Shown: in pieces, positions 11,278-22,756 of the stretch
Layout: every line of letters starts with the position of its first letter
Position numbering within the stretch: position 1 is the stretch's first letter
Assembly: GCF_963678635.1 (NCBI RefSeq)
Contig: NC_087065.1
Span: 64,358,553-64,422,552 of the forward strand
DNA length: 64,000 nt
Direction: 5' to 3'
Source: Symsagittifera roscoffensis
Taxonomy: Eukaryota > Xenacoelomorpha > Acoela > Convolutidae
Position numbers and translations under genes: made by a program
The notes under the pieces: generated by a model
Database searches by the model: none
The model's input: only the letters and a program-made list of their open reading frames with translations
What the model was told of the DNA's origin: nothing

Positions 11278-11490
11278 AAAAATAAAAAAAACGGTCTGGA
11301 AACCTAATTTCTACTAGACACTTGAGCAACATGTTTGCTTATTAATTTTGACAGTTATGAACAATATTGTAAAAAAAAGCCGCTATAGCTGAATAAATCT
11401 AGATCAAACACAGTTGCTAATAATGAAGAAAAACTTAAACTTATAGGTTATACTAATTTTGACTCAACTTTTGGTACAATAAACTGGAAA
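11213..11490 (+). pseudogene. Copy B: protease fragment
   Basis: In the -1 frame after the slippery site the reading matches copy C, with a TAA just before the protease active-site region. The glycine codon of the active-site triad is changed (ACT TGA). It ends near 11490, where sequence jumps to early leader of copy C. Confidence 0.7.
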
Positions 11491-13721
11491 CAGGTTTTAA
11501 AATTCAAAAAAGTATATTAATATTAGGATCTGTGAGTATTTGTCAGATTAGTTTCCAACCTCAAAAAGCCACGAGACAATGGGTGTGCAATAAGTATCTC
11601 CTGCGCTAACAGTCGCCCACGATATTCCTCCACCTCGAGGTCTAATATACGGCTTTCTAACTGACATTAGCTCATGAACTTAACTATTATCTAATATTGT
11701 ATTAATATATAAAATTTCTGAAAAAATCGTTCTCTGCCTAAGTCCGCTAGTAAGATTCACCCGTTCTGTCCAGTAACCCACTAAATATATGTCGAAACTT
11801 CAGTTTAAAGTTATCATCTCTAAAATTAACGAAATCCTTTATTAAACTGAAGTGCTCAAAAACCTATTAAATATCTTCATTCCTTTTTTCGAATGGGGGT
11901 TAGGTGGTCATATGTGCGCTCTAAGATTACCCTAAATTGTATGATAAATTGAATTCTCCATCACATTGAATCCAACCATTCACGCTTGTTGCTATTTATT
12001 CTAATCCTTCATCATTTATCGAGGCTTATCCTCAATTTTCCTTATACTCATTTTTTTACCCACCTTAACGTAACTTAAACTTAAATCATCCATCATTAAA
12101 GCTACCAATTACTGAAACTAAGGGAGGAAATAACGAAAACGAAGAAAGAAGGAACGGATTTAGGTGTTTTTTTAACTAAATTATTGCTTTTTTTGACACA
12201 GTTTGAATATACACTTAATAAACAATAATAATACGCACTAACACCAACCATAAACGTTAACCACATAACACCAAACACCAAGTTTTAGTTTCAGCACAAA
12301 AATATTAGGTTTCACAACAAAAACTAAATCTAGAGCACTGACACATCCACCTCATATTGAAAGTACCACTAGGTTTCATATGATAGCCTAAGCACTAGAA
12401 AATTGATTTTTACCAGCCAAAATTGGTTTCAGTCTAGGTTTCAATTGTAGGGTCAAACGTTTTAGTTAAAATAAGTATAGTTTCCGGTCAAAACTTTAAG
12501 TTTCTATTAACGGATTCGGGTAAAACAGCAAAAGTTGATTTATTGAAACCCAAATTTGGATACCATAAGTCAAAAACCTGGTCTTAAACGGTTTTTATTA
12601 GTTTCAGATTTCAGAACACAAAAATTGAGTTTTTGGTCTCAAAGTTTAGCTCCAAACGCCAAATTTTGACTTTCTAGAGAAAACTAACAATGTTAAAACC
12701 CACCAAACCAGTTTTAAAATTTGGTTCCTAAGGCTAAAAAGGACGTTTCAGAATTGGTGTTTTTGGTTTCAGACCCAAAAATCTTGCTTCCCAAGCAAAA
12801 TCTTTGCAAAATATTGAAAGATAATAGGAATCTTTATTGCCCTAACCAATTTTTTAACTCAAAAAACTTCTAGAAGGTGTTAGTTTGAGCACTCAAACTT
12901 ATAGTTTCAGAAAAAAAAATCGTCGTTTTGGGCTAAAATTCTCAATTTTTTGGCAATTTTTTTGGCTGGAATAGAAGTAAGTTAGAGATACCAACCTAAA
13001 TTTTTAATCTCAAAACTCTAAAACCAAGTGGTCAAACCATAGTTTCAGTTCTAAAAATCATAGTTTCAGCCTCAAAAACTTAGGTTTCCGCAAACAAATT
13101 TGTGATTTTGAAGCTACAAACTTGCTCCAAATTCTAATTTACACTAGACCAGCTATCAAAAACCAACTTTTTATTTTCAAGCGCTGAGTTTGAGAGAGTT
13201 TAAGGGTTTTAGGTTTGAGATTTCAAAAACTAGGTTTAAGATATCAAAAGATTCCTTTTTCCCGAAATTTTTGCGTGTTTATTCATAAACAAAAAATACT
13301 ATAGCTTTTAGACAACTTTAATATATGAAAAACTTGACTTCACCTACCATAGTTTCAGGTTTCAGATTAAAGTTTCAGAAAAAATTTTAAAAAAAATTTT
13401 AACAAAAAAAAATTAAAGTTCTGAGCCAGTAATAACCTAAAAAAGCATAAAATTATATGGTTAATCATAACAAAGGTATCACTAAAATTCAATTTGAACA
13501 AAGTTTCAGGTTTCAGCAAGGGTTTCAGCGAACAAAAACTCAAAAAACATGAAAGTTTTTAGAAGTTCTTTTTTCCAAAAAATTTTTTTATTTTCTTTTT
13601 TCATTATTAAGAACCTTTGTTATGAATTAACAAATCAATGGAGGTTTTTATTACTAGAAAACATACAAACCAAATAAAACAACTTAGCTTAAGAAAAAGA
13701 AATCAAACACCGTAAAAATTA
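11491..13721 (+). other. Copy C leader, first part, with GTTTCAG array
   Basis: Matches 36000-38294 of copy A, including the TTAGGATCTGTGAGTATTTG block near 11520. The GTTTCAG array starts near 12290. There is no LTR or PBS in front of it: the junction with the copy B protease fragment is direct. Confidence 0.8.
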
Positions 13722-15420
13722 ATGTAAACACATTTTAAAATTGACGTCAGTACAATAAATTTGAAGCTCAAATTAGGAAATAAAGTCTCTAACATCATAT
13801 GGTATATCACTAACACTGGAAAATATCATATTAGTATACTAGCAAAACACCCTAACGACGACAAACACGAATTATACGTCCTTTTTTCATATGATAGCCT
13901 CTAGGTTTCATATGATAGTCTAAGCACTAGAAAATTGATTTTTACCAGCCAAAATTAGTTTCAGTCTAGGTTTCAATTGTAGGGTCAAACGTTTTAGTTA
14001 AAATAAGTATAGTTTCCGGTCAAAATTTTAAGTTTCTATTACTGGATTCGGGTAAAACGGCAAAAGTTGAATTATTGAAACCCACATTTGGATACCATAA
14101 GTCAAAAACCTGGACTTAAACGGTAAGTTTTTATTAGTTTCAGATTTCAGAACACAAAAATTGAGTTTTTGGTCTCAAAATTTAGCTCCGAACGCCGAAT
14201 TTTGACTTTCTAGAGAAAACTAACAATGTTAAAACCCACCAAACCAGTTTTAAAATTTGGTTCCTTAGGCTAAAACGGACGTTTCAGAATTGATGTTTTT
14301 GGTTTCAGACCCAAAAATCTTGCTTCCCAAGCAAAATCTTTGCAAAATATTGAAAGATAATAGGAATCCTTGTTTCCCTAACCAATTTTTTAACTCAAAA
14401 AACTTCTAGAAGGTGTTAGTTTGAGCACTCAAACTTATAGTTTCAGAAAAATAAAATCGTCGTTTTGGGCTAAAATTCTCAATTTTTTGGCAATTTTTTT
14501 GCTGGAATAGAAATATGTTAGAGATACCAACCTAAATTTTTAATCTCAAAACTCTAAAACCAAGTGGTCAAACCATAGGTTCAGTTCTAGAAATCATAGT
14601 TTCAGCCTCAAAAACTTAGGTTTCCGCAAACAAATTTGTGATTTTGAAGCTACAAACTTGCTTCAAATTCTAATTTACACTAGACCAGCTATCAAAAACC
14701 AACTTTTTATTTTCAAGCACTGAGTTTGAGAGAGTTTAAGGGTTTTAGGTTTGAGATTTCAAAAACTAGGTTTAAGATATCAAAAGATTCCTTTTTCCCG
14801 AAATTTTTTGCGTGTTTAACCATAAACAAAAAATACTATAGCTTTTAGACAACTTTAATATATGAAAAACTTGACTTCACCTACCATAGTTTCAGGTTTC
14901 AGATTAAAGTTTCAGAAAAAATTTTAAAAAAAAATTTTAACAAAAAAATTAAAGTTTTGAGCCAGTAATAACCTAAAAAAGCATAAGATTATATGGTTAA
15001 TCATAACAAAGGTATCACTAAAATTCAATTTGAACAAAGTTTCAGGTTTCAGCAAGGGTTTCAGCGAACAAAAACTCAAAAAACATGAAAGTTTTTAGAA
15101 ATTCTTTATTCCAAAAATTTTTTTTTTATTTTCTTTTTTCATTATTAAAAACCTTTGTTAAGAAATAACAAATCCTAGGAGGTTTTCTTTACTAGAAAAC
15201 ATACAAATCAAATAAAACAACTTTGCTGAAGAAAAAGAAATCAAACACCGTAAAAATTAATGTAAACACATTTTAAAATTGACGTCAGTACAATAAATTT
15301 GAAGCTCAAATTAGGAAATAAAGTCTCTAACATCATATGGTATATCACTAAAACTGGAAAATATCATATTAGTATACTAGCAAAACACCCTAACGACGGC
15401 AAACACGAATTATACGTCCT
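12371..15420 (+). repeat. Tandem duplication of the GTTTCAG leader in copy C
   Basis: 12371-13885 and 13901-15420 are direct repeats of about 1.5 kb, joined at CTAGGTTTCATATGATAG. Each includes the motif array and the start of the P1 ORF. Indels and point differences show the duplication is not brand new. Confidence 0.85.
13722..13886 (+). pseudogene. Copy C: truncated P1 pre-gag ORF (first)
   Basis: The beginning of P1 with TAA at codon 2. It is cut at 13886 by the leader duplication. Confidence 0.65.
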
Positions 15421-15512
15421 TTTTTGACAATATACTCCGGAAATTGACACATTTATTCAGCAAATAAAAATACCAAATAATGTATTGCTTCACTCCCGAT
15501 TGCTTTTTGATG
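15260..15512 (+). pseudogene. Copy C: P1 pre-gag ORF (second), inactive
   Basis: Nearly full-length P1 relative, with TAA at codon 2 and a deletion near 15480. The reading GNKVSNIIWYIT seen in copy A is still recognisable. Confidence 0.65.
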
Positions 15513-15686
15513 TCATCATATACCCAAGCACAAAACTACTTGAATTTTAATAGGTTTTTATTTGAAACAAATTTTTCCTCAACAAAGTTTAATTAATAAT
15601 AAATTCATTACAAAAACTTATATATTCCTTATATTGTTTGTCATCACCTAGATAAATATTTATAACTCAAAATTGATGAAAATAAT

Positions 15687-15971
15687 ATGACCAACTTTTA
15701 TCAGGTAAATCCAACAGCATTTAATATAAAACTAAAATTGAAAAACAAATCCACAAAAATTATTTGGTATATCACCAATATCCAAAAGGATCAAATCACA
15801 ATTTTGTCCAAACATCCACACAAAAGTATTCACGAAATAACTATTCTCCCCCGCAGCAATAACCCAGAGATAGCTTCTATCTTAAAAAAGCTTAAACAGC
15901 CCCATAAGACTATTAATCTATCTAATAAAAATTTGTTTTCATTGAACCCAGCAAATTTCTTTGTAATTTAA
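15687..15971 (+). CDS. Copy C: intact P2 pre-gag ORF
   Basis: 94 residues from ATG at 15687 to TAA; the longest intact version of P2. It starts MTNFYQVNPTAFNIKLKLKN and contains the family core (IIWYIT, ILSKHP, PEIASILKKL), ending SLNPANFFVI. Copies A and B lack one base near the LKK segment and end early, so this copy probably shows the original C-terminus. Small soluble protein, no signal peptide or membrane segment, function unknown. Confidence 0.65.
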   Translation: MTNFYQVNPTAFNIKLKLKNKSTKIIWYITNIQKDQITILSKHPHKSIHEITILPRSNNPEIASILKKLKQPHKTINLSNKNLFSLNPANFFVI

Positions 15972-16064
15972 ATACAATTATTTCAGTCCTTACAAGTGAT
16001 CAGTACACAACACATCCAAACCCTTTATATATTGTTAACAAAACTTCAAGTGCAGTAAACAAAA

Positions 16065-17066
16065 ATGGCAAACGTAGTAGCATACCCAGATTTAGTTCTC
16101 GAAAAGTTTACCGGCTTAGATCCAAATGAAGATGCAAGAAATTTTCTTGATATAGTAGAGAAAAAGATAGCGAAGGTATCAGGGATTAGCAGCACATTTA
16201 CCCTGCAACGAGATAAGAGATCAATTCATAGATAGAATCACTGATGATAAGGATAAGTATAGAAGACGAATAGAAGCAGAAAACTTAAAAAGACAACCTG
16301 GTGAATTTATTAAAAGCTACATACATAAATCAAGCACCGCAGTAGACCGTGGATGGCCTAATCGAATTTTTATTGATGATCAAAGAACAGCAAAAAGATG
16401 GAATTCTTTATACGCGGCTAAAGCCCACCTGGCTTAAAATAAAAGGCGCATCAATTCCTAATTGAGAATCCACCCGCAACTTGGCAGCAATTAAAAGATC
16501 AAATTGCTACAAAAGACTTAAGTTTTGCAATAAGTAGTGAGTTTATTGGAACAGCATCCACTAGTATAGATAATAAATTGGAAATAGAGGGAATAAGGAT
16601 CAACTTAAAGAGTTAACAGGACTAATGAAAGATCATAAAATAAACGCAGCTTATAATCCACATGAGCATAGAAACAAACAAAACAACCCAATGTTTTGCA
16701 ACTGGTGTTGCATGTCAGGCCATACGATAAGATATTGCTTTGAATATAACGATCAACAGGAGCAAAATTATGACTCGCTTCAATTAAGAGAGAATTCAAA
16801 CAGAAGTTACCATATCTATAGCATGAGTATGTCAAGAGTAGACAACAATTTCAATGACATAAATCCCCAACAAGAATTCAGGCCTTTGTCAAACTTCAAG
16901 GAAAATTTTCAATCGCGTGACAGGTCGAGCAGTAAAAAACCCTTCAATAAAAATAACGATTATCACAACTTATTGACATTCACCTTACCAGATCGACAAC
17001 TTTAGTGATTATGACATTCCAGGAGACTATACCGATAATGAGCACGGACTTGTTAATTTAAACTAG
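16065..17066 (+). pseudogene. gag: Copy C: decayed gag
   Basis: Same start as the copy A Gag and the same 116-bp deletion after codon 36 as copy B, plus frameshifts near 16390-16440 and 16595. An open segment (16625-17005) keeps the zinc knuckle C-NW-C-CMSG-H-TIRY-C and part of the basic tail. The end has the TTTAAAC-TAG arrangement. Confidence 0.85.
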
Positions 17067-17131
17067 ATCAGTCTCTGTCTGAACCAAAATTACAATTATA
17101 TATTAACTTAAACCAACATCCCGTCGGAGAC
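17057..17131 (+). promoter_or_regulatory. Copy C: gag-pro -1 frameshift signal
   Basis: TTTAAAC 17057-17063, TAG 17064-17066, GTCTCT 17071-17076 and GGAGAC 17126-17131. Relative to copy B the 5' arm ends in T, which still pairs with G, so the stem is kept. Confidence 0.7.
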
Positions 17132-17815
17132 AAAAATAAAAATAACGGTCTGGAAACCTAATTTCTACTAGACACTGGAGCAACATGTTCGCTTATTAAT
17201 TTTGACAGTTTTGAACAATATTGTAAAATACAATGCTAAAGCTGAATAAATCTAGATCAAACACAGTTGCTGTTAATGGAGAAAAACTTAAACTTATAGG
17301 TTATACTAATTTTGACTCAACTTTTGGTACAAACACTGAAAATCCGGTAAAAATCAAAGCATGGATTTCATCCGAGAACGGATGCGATCTAAATATATTA
17401 GCAATGGATTTAATTCTCACAACTTTAAATCAAAAAATTTTCCAAATTTAAACTTAGAATTAAAAAAATACCCAGATATAACAGTTCCTATCAGTATTAT
17501 AAGAAGCAAAAATTATCCATAACTAAGCTTTTATCAAAATGTACTTCTTGATACAAAATATAACTATTGCACCAAAATGATCCCGCGTAATTTCAATTTC
17601 TCCAGCAGGCTTAGTTTTCAAAGTAGAAACATCGTTTAGAATTGATAAGTCCTTAGAAGAAAAAGGCATTAATGCAAAAAGCATTTATTGTAGGAATGAA
17701 ATTAAGTCAATGCCTATCGTACTAACAAACTTCCAGAGAATCAAAAAGGGATATAAGCAAAGGTGTAATAAGCCAAACGTTTGAAAACATAGAAATAATA
17801 TAAATCCACTTCTTC
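17067..17815 (+). pseudogene. Copy C: protease and start of pol, broken
   Basis: The -1 frame leads to an aspartic protease active site (FLLDTGATCS, near 17170) after an in-frame TAA. The open piece 17233-17451 matches 40641-40973. Similarity continues to the region corresponding to about 41220, then reverse transcriptase, RNase H and integrase are absent. Confidence 0.75.
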
Positions 17816-17989
17816 CTGCTTTAAAATAATTATAAATGTGAAGTTTTCATAAAAGCTTTTATAACGCTTTAAGTTTGTGAAGTTTACCTAACGTTTTGTA
17901 TACAGAGCAGTAAATCTAATTTGATCTTACTAAAAAATAAGATTACGAGTACTATCCTACATATATACTACAATGAATAGCGGTTCTGT

Positions 17990-18830
17990 ATGATACCCAA
18001 AAGGATATGCCAAATTGCATGAACACGGATTTATTTCTAACCGAGATCGAAAACAGTCAAGTACGCTAACAATTTTGGACCATCCTCAAAATCAAATAAA
18101 GATAGAGGGATTGGAACCCAATGGCTCAGACAAAAAACGTTTTTCGACTTCAACATATTTGCAAAAAAATTGCAAAAGGCCAGGATTTTAAGATATTACA
18201 GTTTTACGAGTCTATAATAATTATTAGATTTTATTAGCTGAAAAATCAGTATTACACTTAAGGGAATGTCAATTTACCCTACGTACAAAAACAAGAATTA
18301 ATAGAGTGAAACCTTTGATGAAAGACCTAGCCAATGTAAAATTGTAACAAACTCATTCTGCGAAATTAATTTTCATCCTAATGCCCAAGTAGGGACCGAT
18401 GACATTAATTATTAAGCCTTATAGTTTTCAAGTTACAAATGCAAACTAGAAGAAAATCATCAGAAATGGAAAAATTATCTCTCTTTTTTCAACAAATTGA
18501 GCACGTTTTTCCAATTATTCGTGATCTTAAAATGGGCGAAAATAGTTTTTCGACCCGACCCGCCGCAGATTTATGCCAGCATATGTTGGTGGCTTTATGT
18601 AGCCTATCAATACCCATGGTACCAATTTCTTTCAACCAACGCAAATGATTTTTGTTGGCTGTATGCAGCCTCTGAGACTCTTATGATTCACTCCTCAAAA
18701 TTTTGGCCACATTACTAATTCGGTAGTTCAGAATCCACAACACGCAGGCATTTAAACCCTTGAATACAACAAATTTTCAGAAGCAACACTTTGAAAATTA
18801 GACCACATCATCTTTAAGATTGTTTACGTT
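17990..18830 (+). pseudogene. env: Copy C: env remnants
   Basis: DNA similarity to env of copy A in three blocks. 18050-18130 matches 46355-46430, 18530-18640 matches 47030-47155 (GGGCGAA… CGACCC), and 18700-18760 matches 47210-47275. All frames are broken. Confidence 0.7.
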
Positions 18831-19487
18831 AAATTTTTGCATCATAAAGTTCAGGACGACTTTTCTGTACTAAAGATGTGAACATGGATTGGTGCAGGGG
18901 ATTGAAACCGAAGAAAAGTTTTTACTTTATCTCATTGACTATTATACCATTATGAAATTGGTCTTTAACTTTCTTTTTCTTCGATATTTCATTTTTCTTT
19001 GATTCTAATTCATTTCTTTATTTTCCTATTGAAACATGAAACGAAGTTTTCTGGTTATGACAAAATGTTGTCAAATTAATTATATTATGTGTTTATTCGT
19101 GTCTTACAATGTTTACAAATTTCTGTTCGTTCAAATTTCAATCTGTTAAATCCCAACCAAAGTTCATAGCTGTATAATTTGTTAAGGACCCCATGGTAGG
19201 CCTGTGGACGACCCCAGGTGGACATACATTCAAGATAAGGGGTTAATTAATGCCCAAATTTCCATTTTTGCTTTAACTACATAAGTTTAAAATCTGAGCT
19301 TAACTCAGTGTTGTAAAATGCTTTATTCCTGTGGTTAATAAACACCATGAAACCACAAGATTATTTTTTCCACTCTTTATATATACAATTTTACACTTTT
19401 ATAAATGTCCTTCATTGTTCAAATTTGATAATAAGCCTTAGTATCCGAATTTAATTCGGGATTTTGAATATTTACTTATTTATTTTG
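18831..19487 (+). other. Copy C 3' non-coding region
   Basis: 18831-19185 shows nothing I can assign. 19188-19487 matches 51590-51975: the GGACCCCATGG block, the AATAAACACCATG segment (once here, twice in copy A), and the approach to the terminal ORF. The TATAAAAG box of copy A is not present here. Confidence 0.6.
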
Positions 19488-20234
19488 ATGTTTAGCAAAA
19501 TGGAATATGACCCAATTTTGAATTGGAACTGCCAAAATGCTGACCCATCACCCGAGGAGCTTAAAAGAAAATTGCCTCTCAGAAAGAAGCAACGAAAATC
19601 TGTAGTAGTGCAATCCTTGTCAATTGACGACGGGTTAAATAAGAACCTTCGGAATTTCCCCAGTCTAAATCAAAGATTGGAACTGCAGAAGAACAGAGAA
19701 GCAAAATTGGATACTGAAAACCCTAGGTTTATAACGAGTTTGAAGTATTCAATAAAGCAAAACTACAACAGATGGAAATTGCCATCGTTTATTGAAGTCG
19801 TCAACTCGACGACAATGGAAAAGGCGATGATGCCTGTCGAGTTTATAGCCCAACAAGAAATAGTGATAAAGGAGGAAACCAACTTCTGGAAACTGAAGAA
19901 GAGAGAAGAGCAAGGCTACATCCTGAAAGCAGGGGGAACGCAAGTTACCATCACGTTTGAGGGAATAACTCCCTTCCCAAACTATGTAGGACCCAAGCAA
20001 GAAGAGCAAGACGATATTAAAGCGCTTACAAACGGGGTGAGCCGACTGCGAATTAAGAATCAAATAAAAAAAACAGAAAATCATCAAGCTAAAACAAAAA
20101 CTCGAGGCTTCACAGAGGAAAATAGTGATCCTCAGAGCGTACATTGTGGAGCTAGAAGCAGGAAGGAAGCTCTAGACGAAATTTATAGCTCTAGAGAACA
20201 AAAACCAGATTTAAATTTGAGTCCATTAACTTAA
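19488..20234 (+). CDS. Copy C: basic 3'-terminal protein K, C-terminus frameshifted
   Basis: 248 residues from ATG at 19488 (a second ATG follows at 19500, MEYDPILNWNC). The first ~195 residues align without gaps to the protein at 51976 with mostly synonymous DNA changes. They include the basic patch KRKLPLRKKQRK. After RLRIKNQIKK one base is lost relative to copy A, replacing the coiled-coil C-terminus with an unrelated tail. The gene ends about 125 bp before the polypurine tract and LTR, the place of regulatory genes in complex retroviruses. I do not recognise the family. Confidence 0.75.
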   Translation: MFSKMEYDPILNWNCQNADPSPEELKRKLPLRKKQRKSVVVQSLSIDDGLNKNLRNFPSLNQRLELQKNREAKLDTENPRFITSLKYSIKQNYNRWKLPSFIEVVNSTTMEKAMMPVEFIAQQEIVIKEETNFWKLKKREEQGYILKAGGTQVTITFEGITPFPNYVGPKQEEQDDIKALTNGVSRLRIKNQIKKTENHQAKTKTRGFTEENSDPQSVHCGARSRKEALDEIYSSREQKPDLNLSPLT

Positions 20235-20357
20235 TTTATCTACATAACTATTTCATTTGAGGTTCTTTTCAAATGTTATAACTAAAGTATTTAATCATTA
20301 AAGTGTTTAAATTTTCACCATGGTAACTGTAAGAATCGAACAACTGAATTTTTTTTT

Positions 20358-20369
20358 AAAAGGGGTGAG
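20358..20369 (+). promoter_or_regulatory. Copy C polypurine tract
   Basis: AAAAGGGGTGAG directly before the LTR, the same as before the copy A 3' LTR. It primes plus-strand DNA synthesis in LTR elements. Confidence 0.75.
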
Positions 20370-20370
20370 T

Positions 20371-21519
20371 TGTAGTATTGAAAATAGTACACAGACAAAA
20401 GAACATTGTCTTAATTGTTTATTTAACGACCCAATTCTAAATTGGAGCGTGCCATTTAAATTAAGGCTTCTTTTCACTAAATCAGATATTGACTGATTTA
20501 CTCTTATTAGGACTATAAAATCTTGTTTTGAAAATCCACTACTTTCTAAATACACGTCCAATTTTTCTCATTTTTTATGCTCACTATTTTAGAAGGGCGG
20601 CGTTTATTAACACGTCCCTTTTAACTTTAACTTGAAACAAAATGGATAAATATTTAGCAGTCTCGTCGGCTGCACTGAAATTCTCCTTGCTTTGATTAAG
20701 CAGAGATGCACCTGCAATATGATGCATCAGAGAGAGTAATATGAATTTCTAATCAGACAAAACTGAAGGATGCGGTTTTAATCAAAGAGGACTAATAATT
20801 TTAAGATAATTGATTTGAACAAATCAAATAAAAAACTTGTTGAAAATTCCCTTATAAGAAAGGGAGAATAAAGGAGCAGGTGAAACCTGAATAATTAAAG
20901 ATCGAATCAGCCGCCGGTTTATGCTTACGAGCAAAAAGACTGGCCTAAAATCTTCAGTGTTTCATTTTGCTCAGTCAGCAGCAAGTCAGATCTCTTAACA
21001 ACTAGTTTTTCAAAATAAATAATTTTTTTTGCTTTAACAATAACATTAAATAAGCCTTTTTTCCAAATAAAATAGAGAAAAAATTTTCGTTTAAAATTCG
21101 ATAAACTTATAAATCGAGATACTCGAGATACCCACAACTGAGGAAATCTGGACCATAAGGACCAAAAGGACTACGGCAAGGACGATACAGACGACCAATC
21201 AGAAGTGCCGAAATGGACACAATCAAGGGTGACCCAAGAATACTAAACAATCATCGACCTTAGTAAGAAGATAAAATATTGATGAATAAAATAAGATTAA
21301 CTCAAACTCCCCTCATAGGTATACTTCTTTCAGCTGTTCGATTCGTTTATATAATCTAATAACCCTGTGCTTTGTCTTTAACCAACTAATTAATTCATAC
21401 ATTTTTCTAACTATTGTTTCTACTCTAACTTTTGTCAAGACAACTTGACGATCTAAGGTGAGACTTATAACTTAGGATAAAATTACTAAGCAATCAACCA
21501 TCAATGACTGCTTAGTAAA
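20371..21519 (+). mobile_element. Copy C LTR (complete)
   Basis: About 1.15 kb, starting TGTAGTATTG and ending CTTAGTAA. It is similar along its whole length to the two copy A LTRs but clearly more diverged. It has a polypurine tract on the left like a 3' LTR, yet a PBS-like sequence on the right like a 5' LTR; see the tRNA half at 21523. Confidence 0.9.
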
Positions 21520-21522
21520 ACC

Positions 21523-21568
21523 GGTGCGACCAGTGAGGCTCGAACTCACGACCCTAAGATTATGAGAC
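21523..21568 (-). ncRNA. cDNA copy of the 3' half of tRNA-Met(CAU)
   Basis: The minus strand reads from GTCTCATAATC (anticodon loop with CAT) through the variable region, T arm GTGAG-TTCGAGC-CTCAC and acceptor TGGTCGC to ACC. There is no 5' half, so this is not a tRNA gene. Its 3' end coincides with the PBS position. It therefore looks like reverse-transcribed primer tRNA copied as far as the anticodon. Confidence 0.8.
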
Positions 21569-21622
21569 TTATAACTTAGGATAAAATTACTAAGCAATCA
21601 ACCAGCAATGACTGCTTAGTAA
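21563..21622 (+). repeat. Second copy of the LTR U5 end after the tRNA half
   Basis: Repeats 21464-21519 of the LTR, from TGAGACTTATAAC to CTTAGTAA. The tRNA cDNA and U5 share TGAGAC at the junction. Confidence 0.85.
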
Positions 21623-22174
21623 ACAATAACCACAGGTTTGACCGTTTTGCAAAATCGCCTGAAATGTCGTAATCCTGTCATTCATAAATAATAAAACGAA
21701 TATCTCAAATTTTAAATGTTGGCAAAATATTTCAACGATTATTATTGGAACCAGTTCTCAACTAGTATTTATAAACCAGTTATAATATTGATAAAACTAT
21801 TCTAACTAACCAATCATATTCCATCCTTAACATTGACACATATTTGTAAGTGCTGAAACTACTTGTACAATTCGGATTTCAAATAGTAAGAAAAAATTCG
21901 GTGTTGTATTTGTAATGTAACTTTTTAACTTATTTCCAAAAACTGCGATAATTCACTAGACTTAAAAAAACAGCATAAGAACCCACAAAAAGAAAGAATC
22001 TAATTGACATTTTGAAACAATTACTGAATCTAAGTAATCAGTCATTTTTTTGCAATAAAAACACACTTACGGCTTCGCTGATACAGCTTGCTTTTATTCG
22101 GACCTTTAAAAATGGGGCGGAATTATGTATTCAGGTTTGTTTCGTTTTTTTTTCTGTTTTTTTTTTGTTGTACA

Positions 22175-22419
22175 CTTGGGCGGATCTAAGTTTTTCGAAA
22201 CTTTTGACGAACTTTGTATGGTTGACTAAATTGATTTTCCGAGCTCTATTGCAGAGGACTTAAAAGACACTGTTTTTGCCAATTGGCCAACTTTTCTGCG
22301 CCACATGCAAATTATTGAAAAAAAAACAGTAAAAAAAGGCGTTTTTAAGCACATTTTCGAAAAAATTTGATGAAAAAATTGGGATTTTTCGCGGCTCGCT
22401 TCACCCTCAAAATTCTTAA
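22175..22419 (+). mobile_element. hAT-like MITE, truncated
   Basis: Starts GGGCGGATCTAAG and is similar throughout to the MITE at 54703. It is cut at about 22419, where a piece of LTR (TTAATTGTTTATTTAACGAC) follows. Confidence 0.65.
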
Positions 22420-22490
22420 TTGTTTATTTAACGACCCAATTCTAAATTGGAGCGTGCCATATAAATTAAGGCTTCTTTTCACTAAATCAG
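22418..22490 (+). mobile_element. Short LTR fragment
   Basis: About 73 bp matching LTR positions near 20410-20480, joined to the truncated MITE through the shared TTAATT. It looks like a rearrangement joint rather than an insertion. Confidence 0.7.
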
Positions 22491-22756
22491 AAATGAATAG
22501 AAAAACTACAAAAAGAGTGAGAGTTTCTGACGTTTTTAAATCCCAAAATAAAGCTAAAAACTAATTTTAGTTGCAAAAATTAAGTTTAAGGTCTTAAATT
22601 AGGCATAATTCAGCTGTTATAAGTCTGTTCGCTTGCTTAATTCGCTCGAATTAAGATAAAAAATCAAAAAATTTCAATCTGGTTTTTTCGAGACTAGAAA
22701 AAAATTTTGGTATTTTTTACTGTGGTTCGAATCACGACTGAAAAAGCTTTAATATG
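22491..22756. other. No gene seen
   Basis: AT-rich spacer between the two duplicated segments. Nothing assignable. Confidence 0.4.

Larger units (their letters stand above)
21192..22420 (+). repeat. Segmental duplication, first copy
   Basis: About 1.23 kb repeated at 22757-23999 at high identity. It contains the last 330 bp of the LTR, the tRNA half, the U5 repeat, about 550 bp of unique sequence and most of an hAT-like MITE. Confidence 0.9.

Noticed and set aside
21523-21568. A tRNA-Met gene on the minus strand
   Set aside because: Only the 3' half from the anticodon loop is present. The 5' side is LTR sequence, so no cloverleaf is possible.
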